Positions 1 to 10,952 of a DNA stretch of 64,000 nt are shown in pieces. Made by a program: the position numbers and the translations under genes. Source of the DNA: Hyperoplus lanceolatus (taxonomy: Eukaryota; Chordata; Actinopteri; Uranoscopiformes; Ammodytidae). The first letter of the stretch is position 1. Every line of letters starts with the position of its first letter. Where the stretch lies: contig CM049414.1 in the NCBI GenBank assembly GCA_026929865.2, positions 930,001 through 994,000 on the forward strand. The letters run 5' to 3'. The notes under the pieces were generated by a model that was given only the letters and a program-made list of their open reading frames with translations, was not told where the DNA came from and did not search any database.

Positions 1-90
1 GGCCGATCCGATCCAGTATCGGTATCGGGTCCGATATGGGCGAAATCTACGGATCGGATATCGGACTGACAGCTCCGATATAAAATCCGA
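1..90. repeat. TATCGG-rich transposon end fragment
   Basis: Repeated (G/C)TATCGG and CCGATA words, followed by A-rich and TTTA-rich sequence to about 140. Related words recur at 3595-3655, which may be the other end of the same element with later insertions between. Family not named. Confidence 0.4.
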
Positions 91-659
91 TAAAAAAAAA
101 AAATTTAATTTATTTATTTTTTATTTATTTATTTATTAACTATGAAAGAGCGAAAGCCCCGCGCGAGCAGATGCCGACGTTCGGTGGAGGGAGATATCAT
201 TTGAATACTCGTTCTAAAAAAACACACCAAAGTCTGAGTTTCTTACTTTTTCCCCGTGGAAGCGAACAGAGCTGTTGTTCCTTTCCAAATCAGCTGTGCC
301 ATCGTAGCTTAAACGAGTTTATTAATCCATCCTGGAACATGCATTTTCGGGGATTTATAAATCCATACAAAATATCCAATATTGATAGTCTTTTGTATCC
401 ATATTATATCCATTATTGACCGCGTGTTCCTATGATGCAAGGCGGTCACTGTTGATTGGCAATAGCAGCACTGCACAGGGAATTTAAACTAACAGCTAAG
501 CTAACGTTAGCATTTCGCCGAGCACTGCTTTCCCTTCCGAGATCACGCTAATGTTGTGGGAAACATATGCTGATATTCTTCCTCCCTCTCTGTATTCCTA
601 CTGCGCTTGGTGCCGCTTTTAGTTTGCCTCGCTCTGACAATGTCACGTAGCCAACAGCT

Positions 660-1524
660 GGGGCCTATCCGAAAAGTATTTTTTGCATAGGAAATTTCCT
701 TTCCTATCGAGATGAACCGGAAGTACTCTGCGGATAGGTGATCCGAATTCTCAAAATGCTTAGGAAAGGCATAGGAAAGGAGCCTTGATTCATCCTTTAA
801 CCCTCCTTTAGCATAGGTTACTCCGGACCAACCTATGCGAAAGGAAAGGAGATAGTGGTATCCCATAATCCTTTACGGCGGCAAGATTTAAAGCAACAGG
901 CCACCGCCAAAGTTTACCGACTCTACACGAATACGAATGAGAGGTAAAACAGAAGAGAGGAGAGGAGAAGAGAAGAGAGGAAGATTTAACTCGGCTAAAA
1001 CAAATACCCCCCTCCCCTCCCCCATTAAGATAATAAAGAACTCATAATAGACCAACATCATAATAGTTATTTTCGTAGCACATAATTTACACCATAAGAA
1101 AATAAAATACCAACTTCACATTTAATGAAGTTACTGGGGGCAGTTCATTTCAACATCAACATAAGTGTAGCCTCTTTTTATTCCACATGTGAATTGGGAT
1201 ATATGGGAGTGATTCTCACTCTGTTGGCGACCACCTGATTAAAATCAATATGAAAAGAACGCATGGATCAAACGAGCGCTTGTTGTAGTCAATTTTCTGA
1301 GAATAGTGTAGTTTCACGCTAGTGACTCACGTCAGCAATACTCGCCGTCGCACAATGACGTCGGTTAGGGAAAGTGGAGTCGAATTCATTTGAAACAGCG
1401 CTGTCCTTTCCTATGTTCGATAGGAAGCACCTTTCATCTCTCCTTAACCCCGATGACGTTTAGGGGTTAAGGTATAGGAAAGGAAGCTTATAGGTTAGGA
1501 GATTGGACTTTTCGGATAGGCCCC
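660..1524. mobile_element. Non-autonomous DNA transposon, TIR GGGGCCTATCCGAAAAGT
   Basis: Left end at 660-677 and its exact reverse complement ACTTTTCGGATAGGCCCC at 1507-1524 define an 865-bp element. Both subterminal regions carry several AGGAAAGGA / TCCTTTCCTA words in both orientations, such as transposase-binding arrays. No coding frame of note. Target duplication not clear. Confidence 0.75.
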
Positions 1525-1705
1525 TGGTGTATCACCGATTGCTCTTTGAAAGGACGGTGGCCAACTAGGTCAAAGTTCAAATAATTTGATAATTTACTTT
1601 AAATGAGCATTACATTTATATTTTAACAACTGTTGTATATACAACGTGTATATCTGAGTAGTAATATTTGCTGACAACATATATTGCAGTTTAAGCTACT
1701 TGTGC

Positions 1706-1736
<31 letters not shown>

Positions 1737-1739
1737 TGT

Positions 1740-3385
1740 GGGGTGTAACGGTACACGTATTTGTACCGTACCGTGACGGTACAGGCACGTATTTGGTGTT
1801 ACAGAGGTGGACCGCGGTCCGTATGTGGAGTACATAACGTTATTAATGGCTTGTTTTGCGGTGTTGAACTTAACTTGTCGTCGGAGTTCCCCCCGGACCA
1901 TTTAGCCTCCGGCTCGGCTCGCACGTGCGCAGTAGCAGCCAGCGATTGAGAGTCTATTAGCTCCATGGTGAGCATGAGGGTCAGGCAGTGTTAGCAACTT
2001 AGCCGATATATACAGCGACTTTTCAGACCCCTCTGGCGACTCTTTTTTTATAAAAAGCGACCAGCGACCAATCTAGCTACTTTTTCTGGTGTTATTGGTG
2101 ACTTTTGGAGACCCTGTGCTGTCGCTAAAGCATGTATCGCTCTTAACACTTCTAAAAGAGCAGCGGCCAGCGGGTGCCTCAACGTCCACTCCCCCCCGGT
2201 CCCACAGCACTGACAGGCGGCCGATTGCTCACGCAGCAGTCCCTCCCAACTGCAGTCAGAGCAAGAGATACACACCTCTCCGCTCTAGTGTTCCGTTTGC
2301 ATCACTATTAGCAGTTGTAGTAGCAGCGCCCCCCCTCTTTTACTGTCTATGAGTAGTGCAAGTCAAAATGATACAGTGCTTTCGAACAGAGAGCGAACTG
2401 CATGGTGAAAGACAACAGGAAACCGGGGCTCGCAGGCGCCCCCCTGTCATTCAAATCCCGTTTGAGGGATAATTTCGGATTCCAGGTGAATTATGAAAAC
2501 AGTGATAGACGTGTGGAACAATGTCGGCACACAGGTTATTGTTTCACCGCGATCGCTTATGTAGGAGGCAACACGTCGAACATGCATACGCATTTGAAAA
2601 GGCACTATCAGGTGTTTGGCTACTCTCACCATTAATGTGAAGAAAAACGAGCTGGGCAAAACCCAGACATTATTTTCTTTTTTATACTGAATATAAACAA
2701 GCTGTCAATTAAATAATGCTGCAGTAGCACTTTTATTAGATAATTGTTATATTTATAAGAGCACTTTAGAGTTTAAGAGAGCTGCAGCAATATTTTATTT
2801 TTTTAAAGTCAAAAAGACCCTTAAAGATGACATACCCTTTGTTTACACCAGCTTACAGAGCCTGCTGAGCATTAACACTATATTTTTTCATTGCAATTTT
2901 AGTTTATTCTGCACCTACACTGGTATTTAATAAGTATTTTATTTATTGGAGAATTGCAGCAGTATTTTTATATTTGTTAAGCATTGTATTTATATATCAA
3001 TCAAACTTTATTTATATAGCACTTTTCATAGAATCAAATGTAACACAAAGTGCTTAATACATCTCCCCCCCACACACACACTCCCCACCCAGAGATATGC
3101 ATACATGCAAAAACATTCCCCCTCCCACCCATTCATACCCCAAAATAAGAAATTCATTAAAAACAGGAAGGAAAGTGCGCTGAGGAAACGCCATCATCAG
3201 AGAGAAAACACTAGAGACTGTAAAACTAAAACAATTCAAAATAAATATATGTTACTGTCAGCTAGTTACTGACAGCTAAAGCTGTTCATTCTCCGTTAAC
3301 TATGAACCGTACCGTACTGTACCGTACCGTGACTTCAAAACCGAGGTACGTACCGAACCGTGACTTTAGTGTACCGTTACACCCC
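1740..3385. mobile_element. hAT-like element with transposase relic, TIR GGGGTGTAACGGTAC
   Basis: GGGGTGTAACGGTACAC at 1740-1756 matches GTGTACCGTTACACCCC at the right end (3369-3385). Further inside, both ends hold repeated GTACCGTACCGTGAC words. The centre contains a BED-finger fragment (2402-2635). The element sits next to a (TA)n tract, so the 8-bp target duplication is obscured. Confidence 0.75.
2402..2635 (+). pseudogene. BED zinc-finger fragment of a hAT (ZBED-like) transposase
   Basis: A 77-codon frame in which SRLRDNFGF is followed by C-x5-C and GGNTSNMHTHLKRHY. This is the C..H-x4-H half of the DNA-binding BED finger known from hAT transposases. The catalytic domain is missing. It is a relic, not a host gene. 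Confidence 0.65.
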
Positions 3386-4264
3386 TAATAAATATATATA
3401 GAAAAATAGGCTATATATATTTGGAATACTGAATTGAGCTTCGAATACAAACTTAACAAACAAGTTTTTCGATATTCAAATTATTCGGCCCGGCCCTAAT
3501 GCATTCGTGTATATTTCTTGCTCAGAATTGCTTAAGCCTTCCCAGCCTTACACATAAAGTCAGCACAAACAAAGAAATGTAGAATAATTATGATATCGTA
3601 TCGGACAGTATCGGCCGATATCCAAAACCTAGATATCGGAATCGGAACTAAAGAGCATTAAAATGAGAAAAAAAATAATGGGACAAAAAGAAATCAAGAG
3701 ACATTCAGGCTAGAATAAATAAAAATGTGAATAATCGCGAGTTAACTATGACATTAATGCGATTAACTATTTGAATCGTTTGACAGCACTAATAATTACC
3801 TCTTTTTTTTTACACATTAAATCAAATTTTTTAACAATACAGGAGAAAAAATATTTGAAAGCAATACAGAATGCATGATATTACTGCATTGTATTCTATT
3901 TTGTCAGCAGGAACCTAAATGTTGTCAATTAGCCTACTTTACATATATTTGGTGCATAGAATTCACCAGAATGCAGGATATGAAGTGTTGAATGCTCAAA
4001 AATGTATGGGGGGGGAGGGTACCCCCAGACCCTCAAATTAAAATGTGTCCCAAACCAACGTTTAATCACAACCTACACCCTTGAAATTCATGAATTGTTT
4101 TGTTTTATATGCATCTATAGGCCTTTGTATAAGGATAAATTGTATATGTAATTTTAATCACATTATTTTAAATTAAAGTCTTAGGTCCTGCTTATCAATT
4201 GCTCATAATAACCAGTAGGCCTACTTCTGTGTTGGACATTACTGAACCTCTTCCCATTTACAGC
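3386..4264. other. Anonymous intergenic/intronic sequence with transposon scraps
   Basis: AT-rich. Scraps include a TTCGGCCCGGCCCTAATGCA end near 3485 and TATCGG words at 3595-3655. A terminus near 3736-3795 reads TAGTGCTGTCAAACGATT on the minus strand, a hAT-like end. No cenpe exon or other gene seen. Confidence 0.4.
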
Positions 4265-4386
4265 ACGGTCCCCCCTAGGAGGTTCGGGGACCACGCCACC
4301 GCTGCTGAAAAAAAATCCTGGGGGAAACACTGAAGATATAACGGATGTGACAACCAACCCATGTGACAACTAACCCCGTTCTCCCC
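4265..4386 (-). mobile_element. Two transposon end fragments abutting cenpe exon 4
   Basis: 4265-4332 reads on minus as CAGTGTTTCCCCCAGGATTT, a common hAT-type MITE end. 4333-4386 ends, read on minus, in TA/GGGGAGAACGGGGTTAG. This is the same terminus as the element at 35242-36191. Only one end of each remains. Confidence 0.55.
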
Positions 4387-4398
4387 TACAGCTCTTAC

Positions 4399-4517
4399 AT
4401 TTTTAATGGTCTGGAAGACATCTTCCACAGCCAGCGGCAAGACTCCAGGACTGCGCTTACTCCCCATCATGGTGAAAGTCTTTCCAGAGGAAGTCTGCCC
4501 ATAAGCAAAGATGGTTC
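4399..4517 (-). CDS. cenpe: cenpe exon 4, motor P-loop
   Basis: 119 nt, acceptor CCACAG/GA, donor AAAAAT/GTAAGAG. Encodes [20 protein letters not shown] followed by a [15 protein letters not shown]-like helix. The intron begins at 4398, and a transposon end (TA plus GGGGAGAACGG on the minus strand) starts only about 10 nt into it. Confidence 0.85.
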
Positions 4518-7500
4518 CTGTGGATCAAACACACCACAGATGTACAAAAACTTTTCCACAATATACACTATGGTCCAGTTTCACAGACATGGATTACGCC
4601 AAGTCCTGGAGCAGGAATATTGCATAGTCGATCACATGGATATGAAAGCTGTGTTATGTTTACGTAACAACCCAATTCAAATATTTCACTCACTAAAATT
4701 ACTGAATAATTGTGGTAATAATCAGAAAAAGCTTTATTTATCCCAAGAAGGGCAATTTAGTTTACAGTTCCAGTTCGCAGTAAAAAAAATTATTTAAATA
4801 AATACTATAAAAAGCAGTACGAGGTAGAAAATAACATAAATAGACAACAGCAGTCCAACACACAAATTCAACTCGCATTCATTTCAACTCAACCTGTCAG
4901 AACAACCACCCATCTACACTGGTGCTCTCCACCTACTCCTGACTCTTGTGATCATTCAGGCTGTATCTCGATTCAGGGGTTGCGGTCTACGAAGGCTGCG
5001 TTTGAAGACCGATTGCGTCATAGCGGCGCGCAAAGGTTGTTCCATTTGCAAGGCTCCTTGCAAGGCTCCTCATATGCAGCCGTGAAATGCAGCCTTCGTT
5101 TCACGGTTTTGAAGGCTGCATCAGATGAATCCTTCGCAGCCCAACATATCCCATGATTCATTGCGTTTTTTTCAGAGATGGCATACAATAAAATAAAAAA
5201 AACAACAAAACAGCAACGTGTTGCTCCATCTTCTTAACTTTTATCTTCCTTTCTTTTTTTCTTGTACTTTTTTTTTTCTTTTCATCTGGTAGGCAACTTC
5301 TTTTTCTTTTTTCCTCTGTTGACAAGGCTGTTTCCGTTGGCAGCTATCAGGGTTGCTAGGCAGCACAGGAGCGGCGAGATCTCACGCAAGGTAACGGCTT
5401 GTTACGCAAACCGGAAATGCTCGTAAATGGAGACCTGTGGAGACCGTGCCGTTTAACAACGCTCGTTCGGTCCTGGTTCGGCCTTCGAATCGGCCTTCAT
5501 AGGCTATAGCCTTCATAGACCGCGTCCTACCAAGGAGGCGGTCTCTGTAATGGGATACAGCCTCAGTAACCTGATGGCTGCAGGAATAAATGAGTGTGAG
5601 TATCTCACTGATCTTGCCCTGATTGAAAGATAGCGCCGCCTGCAGGGCAATAGTGTGAATTCCTCACTGAGGACATGGTCAGGCTGACTCATAATGCATT
5701 TGGCTTTCTGGACGGCATGTTTGTCCCACAATGAACGTATGCTCTTCAGCTGGATTCCAGTGATCTTTGAACAGATCTTTACAATGTTATTTAAACTGTT
5801 CTGGTCCTTCACTGACAGACAGTTAAACCAGCATGTAAATGAAAAAGTTAAAAGACTCAAAATAACTTTGGAGACACTGAAAGAGTTCTCAACAAGTGAA
5901 CTTTTGTTGTCCCTTTTTCACAATGACCTCAGTATTTGCATGAAATTTAAGCTGGTTATCAAATACTGTGCCTAGATATTTGTAGGTGTCACTGTCTACA
6001 AGTTGGACTTCCTCCCCATGGATAGCACTCGGTTCAGGCTCTCCCTTCACTTTCCTAAAATCTATGACTAATTCCTTTGTTTTTTCTACATTCAGATCTA
6101 GGAAGTTGTCATCACACCATTTAACAAATGATGTCAAAGCAAGGCCATGGCTGCAGTGTGGACCTTGGAAAAGAGACAGCAACGCAGTGTCATCTGAGAA
6201 TTTAGCTAGATAACTTCCCGGTTGAGAGGACTGACAGCTGTGTACATGATGAACAACAGGGGTGACAGTACACACCCTTGGGGTGAACCAGTATTGGAAA
6301 TAATGGCCTGGGACAAGTGCCCATTTACAGAGACCCTCTGAGTTCTGTCTGTTAAGAAATTTAAAAGCGACAGCAGAATCTGATGGGGTAGCAAACTCAG
6401 CAGCTAGTCTCTCAATTAAAATATGCGGCTGCATCTTATTAAAAGCAGAAGAAAAGTCTGCAAATAACAGTCTAACATGAGATCCAGGCTTTACTAAATG
6501 TTTATACATTGTATCTAAAATAAAGAGCTTTGCATCATCTACACTTTGTCCAGTTTGATAAGCAAACTGTAATGGTTCAAGTTTTCCACTAACCAGAGTT
6601 TCATTCTTAATAATTTTCTCAAATTTTCATTATCAAGGATGTTAGTGCTACAGGTCTGAAATCTTATAGCTCTTTCGGATTTTTTGATTTTGCTACTGGA
6701 ATGATAGTGGACCTTTTCCACATCTGAGGTATCTGGCCTATCTTAGCACACATATTAAAAAGTGAAGTGAATACCACACTAAGCTGGTCAGCACAGTAAT
6801 GCAGCATGCGTCCACAAACAGCATCAGGGCCAGCAGCTTTGCTAATATTCACTTTCCTTAACAGAGTTGTTACTAGTTCCTGGGCTATCACAATGAAATT
6901 GTGAGGGACAAGAGATTCTCTCAACATAGAAATATTCTCAGAGAAATCAGATGATTCAAAACATGAGTAAAACACATTAAAAACATTTGGCAAATCAGAG
7001 ACATCAACACCTTTAACAGCTATCAGCTGCCTGGATTCACAAGAATTCTGATTTATGGATGCCATTGACTTAATTCCCTTCCAAGCAGCTCTGAGATCGC
7101 CCCCACTATACAGTTTTTCAACCTTCTCTCTATATTTCATTTTGGCCTTCCTAATCTCCTTTTTCACTTCCTTGAAATATATTGTGATATCAATCAATAT
7201 TGACCAAAATAATCGTGATAATCATTTTGGCCATAATTGTGCAGCCCTACACCTTTGTCATGGGTCCCTCACCCAAGAACAACAGCTGGCATAGTAAACA
7301 CTAACACTTTTGTCCAAAGGGGGTGCAAGATTTAACAAACTAAAAGTTCCGCGGTGCACCTTTAAATTAAATAAATTGACATTTCCATGACTTACCATTG
7401 TATCCTTCGACAGAGGAAACGACCAGAGGCTTAGCAATGTCCTGGTACAGCTGATCTGTGGATTCTTCTGCTGTGAAGACTCGGTCTGAGAAGGAAAGAT

Positions 7501-8371
7501 AAGATGATTTCTAATGATATTCTACCATTCTGTACTCAAACATCTCAAAGATCCACAAAAAGCCAGTCAAAAACAAAACCATACCGAAATTAAAGTTCTT
7601 GGTGGAATTCCCATCATCAATCTGATGGATTGATTTCTGATCGGCTTCCCAGAACAGCTGGACAGGCTCCCCACTCTCTGCTGTTTCACTTTCCTCCCTG
7701 CAACAAGGAGACACATTCAAGAATTAATTTATTGTATGTTACTTATTTTATTCGTCATGCCCGGACCATTGGCCCGGACACATCGGTCAAGAGGGGCACC
7801 GAAGTGAAACTGACAGCGCTTCCAGAGGCGATTGTCGAGGTGACGTCACCTTTATTTGAATCTATAACCTTGGAAACCTACAACTGGACACCAAAAATCG
7901 GTTTCTATGACCAACAGACCCAGAGATATGAAGGTTTTTAGGTGAAAGAGTGCAAATTAGCGGGCATTAGGAGTCGCATCCTGCTGGGCACATTAGCTTA
8001 TAGTTTAATTGACAACAATCCAGCAACATGCAAAGTTCCATGCTTTTATCGCAAAGCGCACCATTTGTCACCATCTGCTGAAATAATAGATATGGCGCCA
8101 CAACATTGCCTGGGCTTACACTACACGACTTTTCACGCGATTTGACAGTCGCAGACAATCTTCCAATGTCGGACTGAAATCACAGAAGTCTTGCTGGAGC
8201 CTTTATTAACCGGTTTAACAAAGACGTTCCATTAATCAGACATTTAGCTAACGACAAACGACTGCCAACGGAAAGAGTTAGCATAATAGTTCTTAGCCGT
8301 CGGCTCCAAACGTACCTCTCAATAAGCGGACGAATTCGAACGCAGACTTTCACAGCCGACTCCTCCGACAT
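4399..8371 (-). CDS. cenpe: cenpe, N-terminal coding exons 1-4 (partial gene)
   Basis: CENP-E is the plus-end-directed kinesin-7 motor that carries chromosomes to the metaphase plate at kinetochores. Four coding exons on the minus strand (8371-8316, 7697-7585, 7485-7396, 4517-4399) join in frame to 126 codons with GT-AG introns. Residues 1-19 give the kinesin start (VCVRIRPL). Residues 19-87 carry the following beta strands, ending in the [13 protein letters not shown] kinesin signature. The ATP P-loop GQTSSGKT is at residues 93-100. The start ATG at 8371-8369 matches the family start (M-acidic-VCVR-RPL). The rest of the motor, coiled coil and tail must lie left of the window; no fifth exon was found down to position 1. 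The intron after exon 3 is swollen by a LINE and MITEs. Assignment to CENP-E rather than another kinesin rests on the N-terminus and exon sequence recalled from the family. Confidence 0.88.
4700..7177 (-). mobile_element. CR1/L2/Rex-type LINE, 5'-truncated and frameshifted
   Basis: Minus-strand pieces of one reverse transcriptase ORF: a linker with [20 protein letters not shown] (about 6830), [16 protein letters not shown] (about 6450), [15 protein letters not shown] (about 6260), the active-site region [12 protein letters not shown] (about 6190, FSDD in place of the usual YADD) and a tail near 5860-5600. The tail has [11 protein letters not shown], then [18 protein letters not shown]. The frame changes several times and MITE copy A interrupts the 3' region. 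The stretch 4700-4960 looks like the 3' UTR, with the usual TTTATTTATCCC near-terminal word. The exact clade was not resolved. Confidence 0.75.
4961..5560 (-). mobile_element. MITE copy A, TIR with ATTCAGGGG
   Basis: Diverged ends CTGTATCTCGATTCAGGGG and ...GGGATACAG. The interior is the reverse complement of the element at 12963-13569: shared GAAGGCTGC, ACCGATTGC(G/A)TCATAGCGGC, TTGCTAGGCAGC and AAACCGGAAATGCT words. It has split the 3' part of a LINE. Confidence 0.7.
7178..7248 (-). mobile_element. hAT-type terminus fragment
   Basis: Read on minus it starts TAGGGCTGCACAATTATGG and continues with AATCACGATTATTTTGG, a terminus frequent in fish genomes. The other end is missing; the LINE begins directly at its inner edge. 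Confidence 0.5.
7396..7485 (-). CDS. cenpe: cenpe exon 3
   Basis: 90 nt, acceptor TCTCAG/AC, donor AATG/GTAAG. It is too short to appear as a long open frame. It encodes [20 protein letters not shown] and then [10 protein letters not shown], the kinesin stretch just before the P-loop. Phases fit exons 2 and 4 exactly. Confidence 0.85.
7585..7697 (-). CDS. cenpe: cenpe exon 2
   Basis: 113 nt, acceptor TTGCAG/G, donor TTCG/GTATGG. Encodes residues 19-57, including [13 protein letters not shown] and NFNF; the final Asp codon is split with exon 3. Confidence 0.85.
8316..8371 (-). CDS. cenpe: cenpe exon 1
   Basis: 56 nt from the ATG to a donor read as GAGAG/GTACG on the minus strand. It encodes [18 protein letters not shown] plus two bases of an Arg codon completed by exon 2. 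Confidence 0.85.
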
Positions 8372-8935
8372 TTTTCTTTTGATTTTAAACTACCAAACAT
8401 TTACATTAACTGGTAAACTAATGCATATTTCGCCTTCAACTGCAGTGAGCCATGGACATATAAAGAAAGCGCTCTATAAGTGACTCCCCTGCCTTGCTAC
8501 GTTTAAAATTCTCCCACTTTGTTTTGATTGGTCAACGTCATCAGGTGGACTGGTCCATTTGGGATGGGGGAGGGAATAAAATAGTCGCGTTGAGTTCTAA
8601 TGGTTCTAATTGAAACTGTGATTTTTATATATTTGTGTATTTCAAATTCAACTTTATTTTAAAGGTATTTTATGGAAATGTGGTTCGGAATGATAGCATC
8701 GAAACATCTAATTAATGTGGCTGCGCCGGACGGGTGACGGAGAAAATAGGCTCGTTCGACCCAAGTTTCGGCTCATCTGGAAAGTAGACGAGAGTAGCCG
8801 AGTGCAGTCGGGGGAGAGACGAAAAAGCCTGACTGAAGCCGGACAGCTCCGAGTCGGCTCGACATGTGCCGAAGTAGCGTCCCTGTTGCGGATGCAGTTC
8901 GTTTTCTAGTATTATTTTGAAGGCCTATTAGAAAC
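8372..8935. other. cenpe upstream region
   Basis: About 560 bp between the cenpe ATG and the transposon nest. It holds the CCAAT box at 8527 and a GC-richer stretch at 8715-8905. No gene seen; the open frames here are short and shared by both strands. Confidence 0.4.
8527..8531 (-). promoter_or_regulatory. CCAAT box upstream of cenpe (candidate)
   Basis: ATTGG on the plus strand reads CCAAT in the direction of cenpe, about 155 bp upstream of its start codon. CCAAT boxes at this distance are usual in NF-Y-driven cell-cycle promoters, so the position is sensible. The motif is short and no transcript start is visible. Confidence 0.3.
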
Positions 8936-9233
8936 ATACCCTGCGTTCCGAATCGCATACTCTTTCTTTTTTCTATTCTACATAGGCCCTACTAGGCTAC
9001 ATCCGACGATAAAAAAGAATCTAGTTAGGATGCAGTAGGTAGGCTATACTATTGGGACATACGTTTACTCTTTTATTTCATCATAACATTACGCCTTGAT
9101 CTTGCCTCTTGCTTTTATATCCGTCGCATCCATGGACCTATAAAGAAGGTCGCATCCCCGTTTGTTTTCATATGGAGGCTTCGTCGATGTGACGTCACTT
9201 CACGTGCGCACCGGATTGTGGGTCAGACTCATA

Positions 9234-9629
9234 GGTTGCGTTCCGAATCGCATACTTTCTGCTATATAGTATGTAGAAAAAAGATTTAGGATGTCCCGAT
9301 TCTTATGGCCAGATTTAGGATGGTTAGAAGTACCCGGATGTCCTACTTCTTGCGGCCAAGATTGTTAGTGTTGAAAAGTGCATCCTATTTGGGCGATTCT
9401 GACCCACAATCCAGTGCGCACTTGAGGTGACGTAACATCGACGAAGCCTCCATATGAAAACAAACGGGGATGCGACGGATATAAAAGCAAGAGGCAAGAT
9501 CAAGGCGCAATGTTATGATGAAATAAGAGAGTAAAGTATGTCCCGATATAACTAGGCTAGATTCTTTTTATCGTCGGATGTAGTATGTAGAATAGAAAAA
9601 AGAAAGAGTATGCGATTCGGAACGCAACC
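9234..9629. mobile_element. Copy Y of the same family nested in X
   Basis: TIR GGTTGCGTTCCGAATCGCAT / ATGCGATTCGGAACGCAACC, flanked by ATA at 9231-9233 and 9630-9632. Its right half repeats, inverted, the left arm of X (8940-9225), giving a large imperfect palindrome. Confidence 0.8.
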
Positions 9630-9706
9630 ATAGATAGTATAATAAAAGGTCAGAATCGCCCAAATAGGATCCAGTTTTCAGCACTAACAATCTTGGCCGG
9701 ATGAAG

Positions 9707-10952
9707 CAGTAGCGGCCTTAGCTATGTTTCAACCCATTCAATTGAATGGGGCCCCGCCCTCTGGGGGGCCCCCAAGCCCCCCCTAAAAAAATATATATAT
9801 ATTTTTTTTTTGATAAATAATTCTTGAGCAGGCTACCGGGCCCTAGGCCTCATAGTAACTTTTTATGTTGCATTGTCAAAGAGCTCAGTCACTCATGTCA
9901 ATAACAGGGTCCAAAAAGGAATAAGCCTAAATATAAGGAAATAAATCATCATGGGCCCCTCAACTAGTAGGGGGAGAAATACAAAAGCATAAGATAACAG
10001 CATTAGTAGCTCTGTCTAAGGGGCTTCATGATGAGCCTTTAGGGCCCCCACACACATACAGGAATACGATTTCTATGTGTAAATTCTATGCTGTTCATAA
10101 AAAGTAGCTATCCACCCTGTATCTGTTGAAATGAGTCTCTCCATCATAGAACATGGGTCTGCAGACAAATCTACTGTTTTTACAGTAGCAGAGTAAAGAG
10201 TGCTGCCTGATTAAGAAAAATCTGAAAAATAATGTTCCTGCTGCATCTCAGGATTTGATATAGCCTCTAAATTCTCCCCTCAAAGTACACCAGATTGATG
10301 CATTTTAATTCATCGGTAACACTTTACAATAAGGTACACAAAAAAAGAGTAGTTACCCTTTTGAAAAGGTTAGTTACCCTTTTCAAAAAGGTTAGTTACC
10401 CTTTTGAAAAGGTTAGTTACCCTTTTCAAAAAGGTTAGTTACCCTTTTCAAAAGGTTAGTTACCCTTTTCAAAAAGGTTAGTTACCCTTTTGAAAAAGGT
10501 TAGTTACCCTTTTCAAAAGGTTAGTTACCCTTTTCAAAAGGTTAGTTACCCTTTTCAAAAAGGTTAGTTACCCTTTTCAAAAGGTTAGTTACCCTTTGGG
10601 CAACTAACCTTTTTGAAAGGGTAACTAACCTTTTCAAAAAGCGTAACTAACCTTTTTCAAAAGGGTAACTAACCTTTTTCAAAAGGGTAACTAACCTTTT
10701 CAAAAGGGTAACTAACCTTTTCAAAAGGGTAACTACTCTTTTTTTGTGTACCTTATTGTAAAGTGTTACCAATTCATCTCATAAAACTCTACAATCTGTT
10801 TTCTTTTTGCGGAAAGCATGCACAAGCGTGCACAAGAAATATGTATTAGAAAAAAAAAATTAAGATTTTTTTTTTTCAAGAAAATACAAAAAAAGTGGGG
10901 GGCCCTACACTAGGTCTTGAATGGGGCCCCCAGATCATTAAGGCCGCCCCTG
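9707..10952. mobile_element. hAT-like element Z nested in X
   Basis: Ends CAGTAGCGGCCTTA and TAAGGCCGCCCCTG. The interior is non-coding with runs of GGGGCCCC near both ends. It interrupts X inside the TTGGCCG...ACATCCGGG stretch seen intact in Y. An 8-bp duplication is not clear. Confidence 0.65.
10315..10770. mobile_element. Palindromic-array hAT element, copy 1
   Basis: 456 bp. Termini GGTAACACTTTACAATAAGG and the exact reverse complement, with perfect 8-bp target duplication AATTCATC (10307-10314 and 10771-10778), diagnostic of hAT transposition. The interior has about 11 tandem copies of a roughly 21-bp monomer (AAAAGGTTAGTTACCCTTTT) followed by about 6 copies in the opposite orientation; the strand switch is near 10600. 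It lies inside Z. No protein coding. Confidence 0.9.

Noticed and set aside
10369-10740. Regular short repeats resembling a CRISPR array
   Set aside because: There are no unique spacers, the array reverses strand, and it lies inside a hAT element with target duplications in a vertebrate genome.
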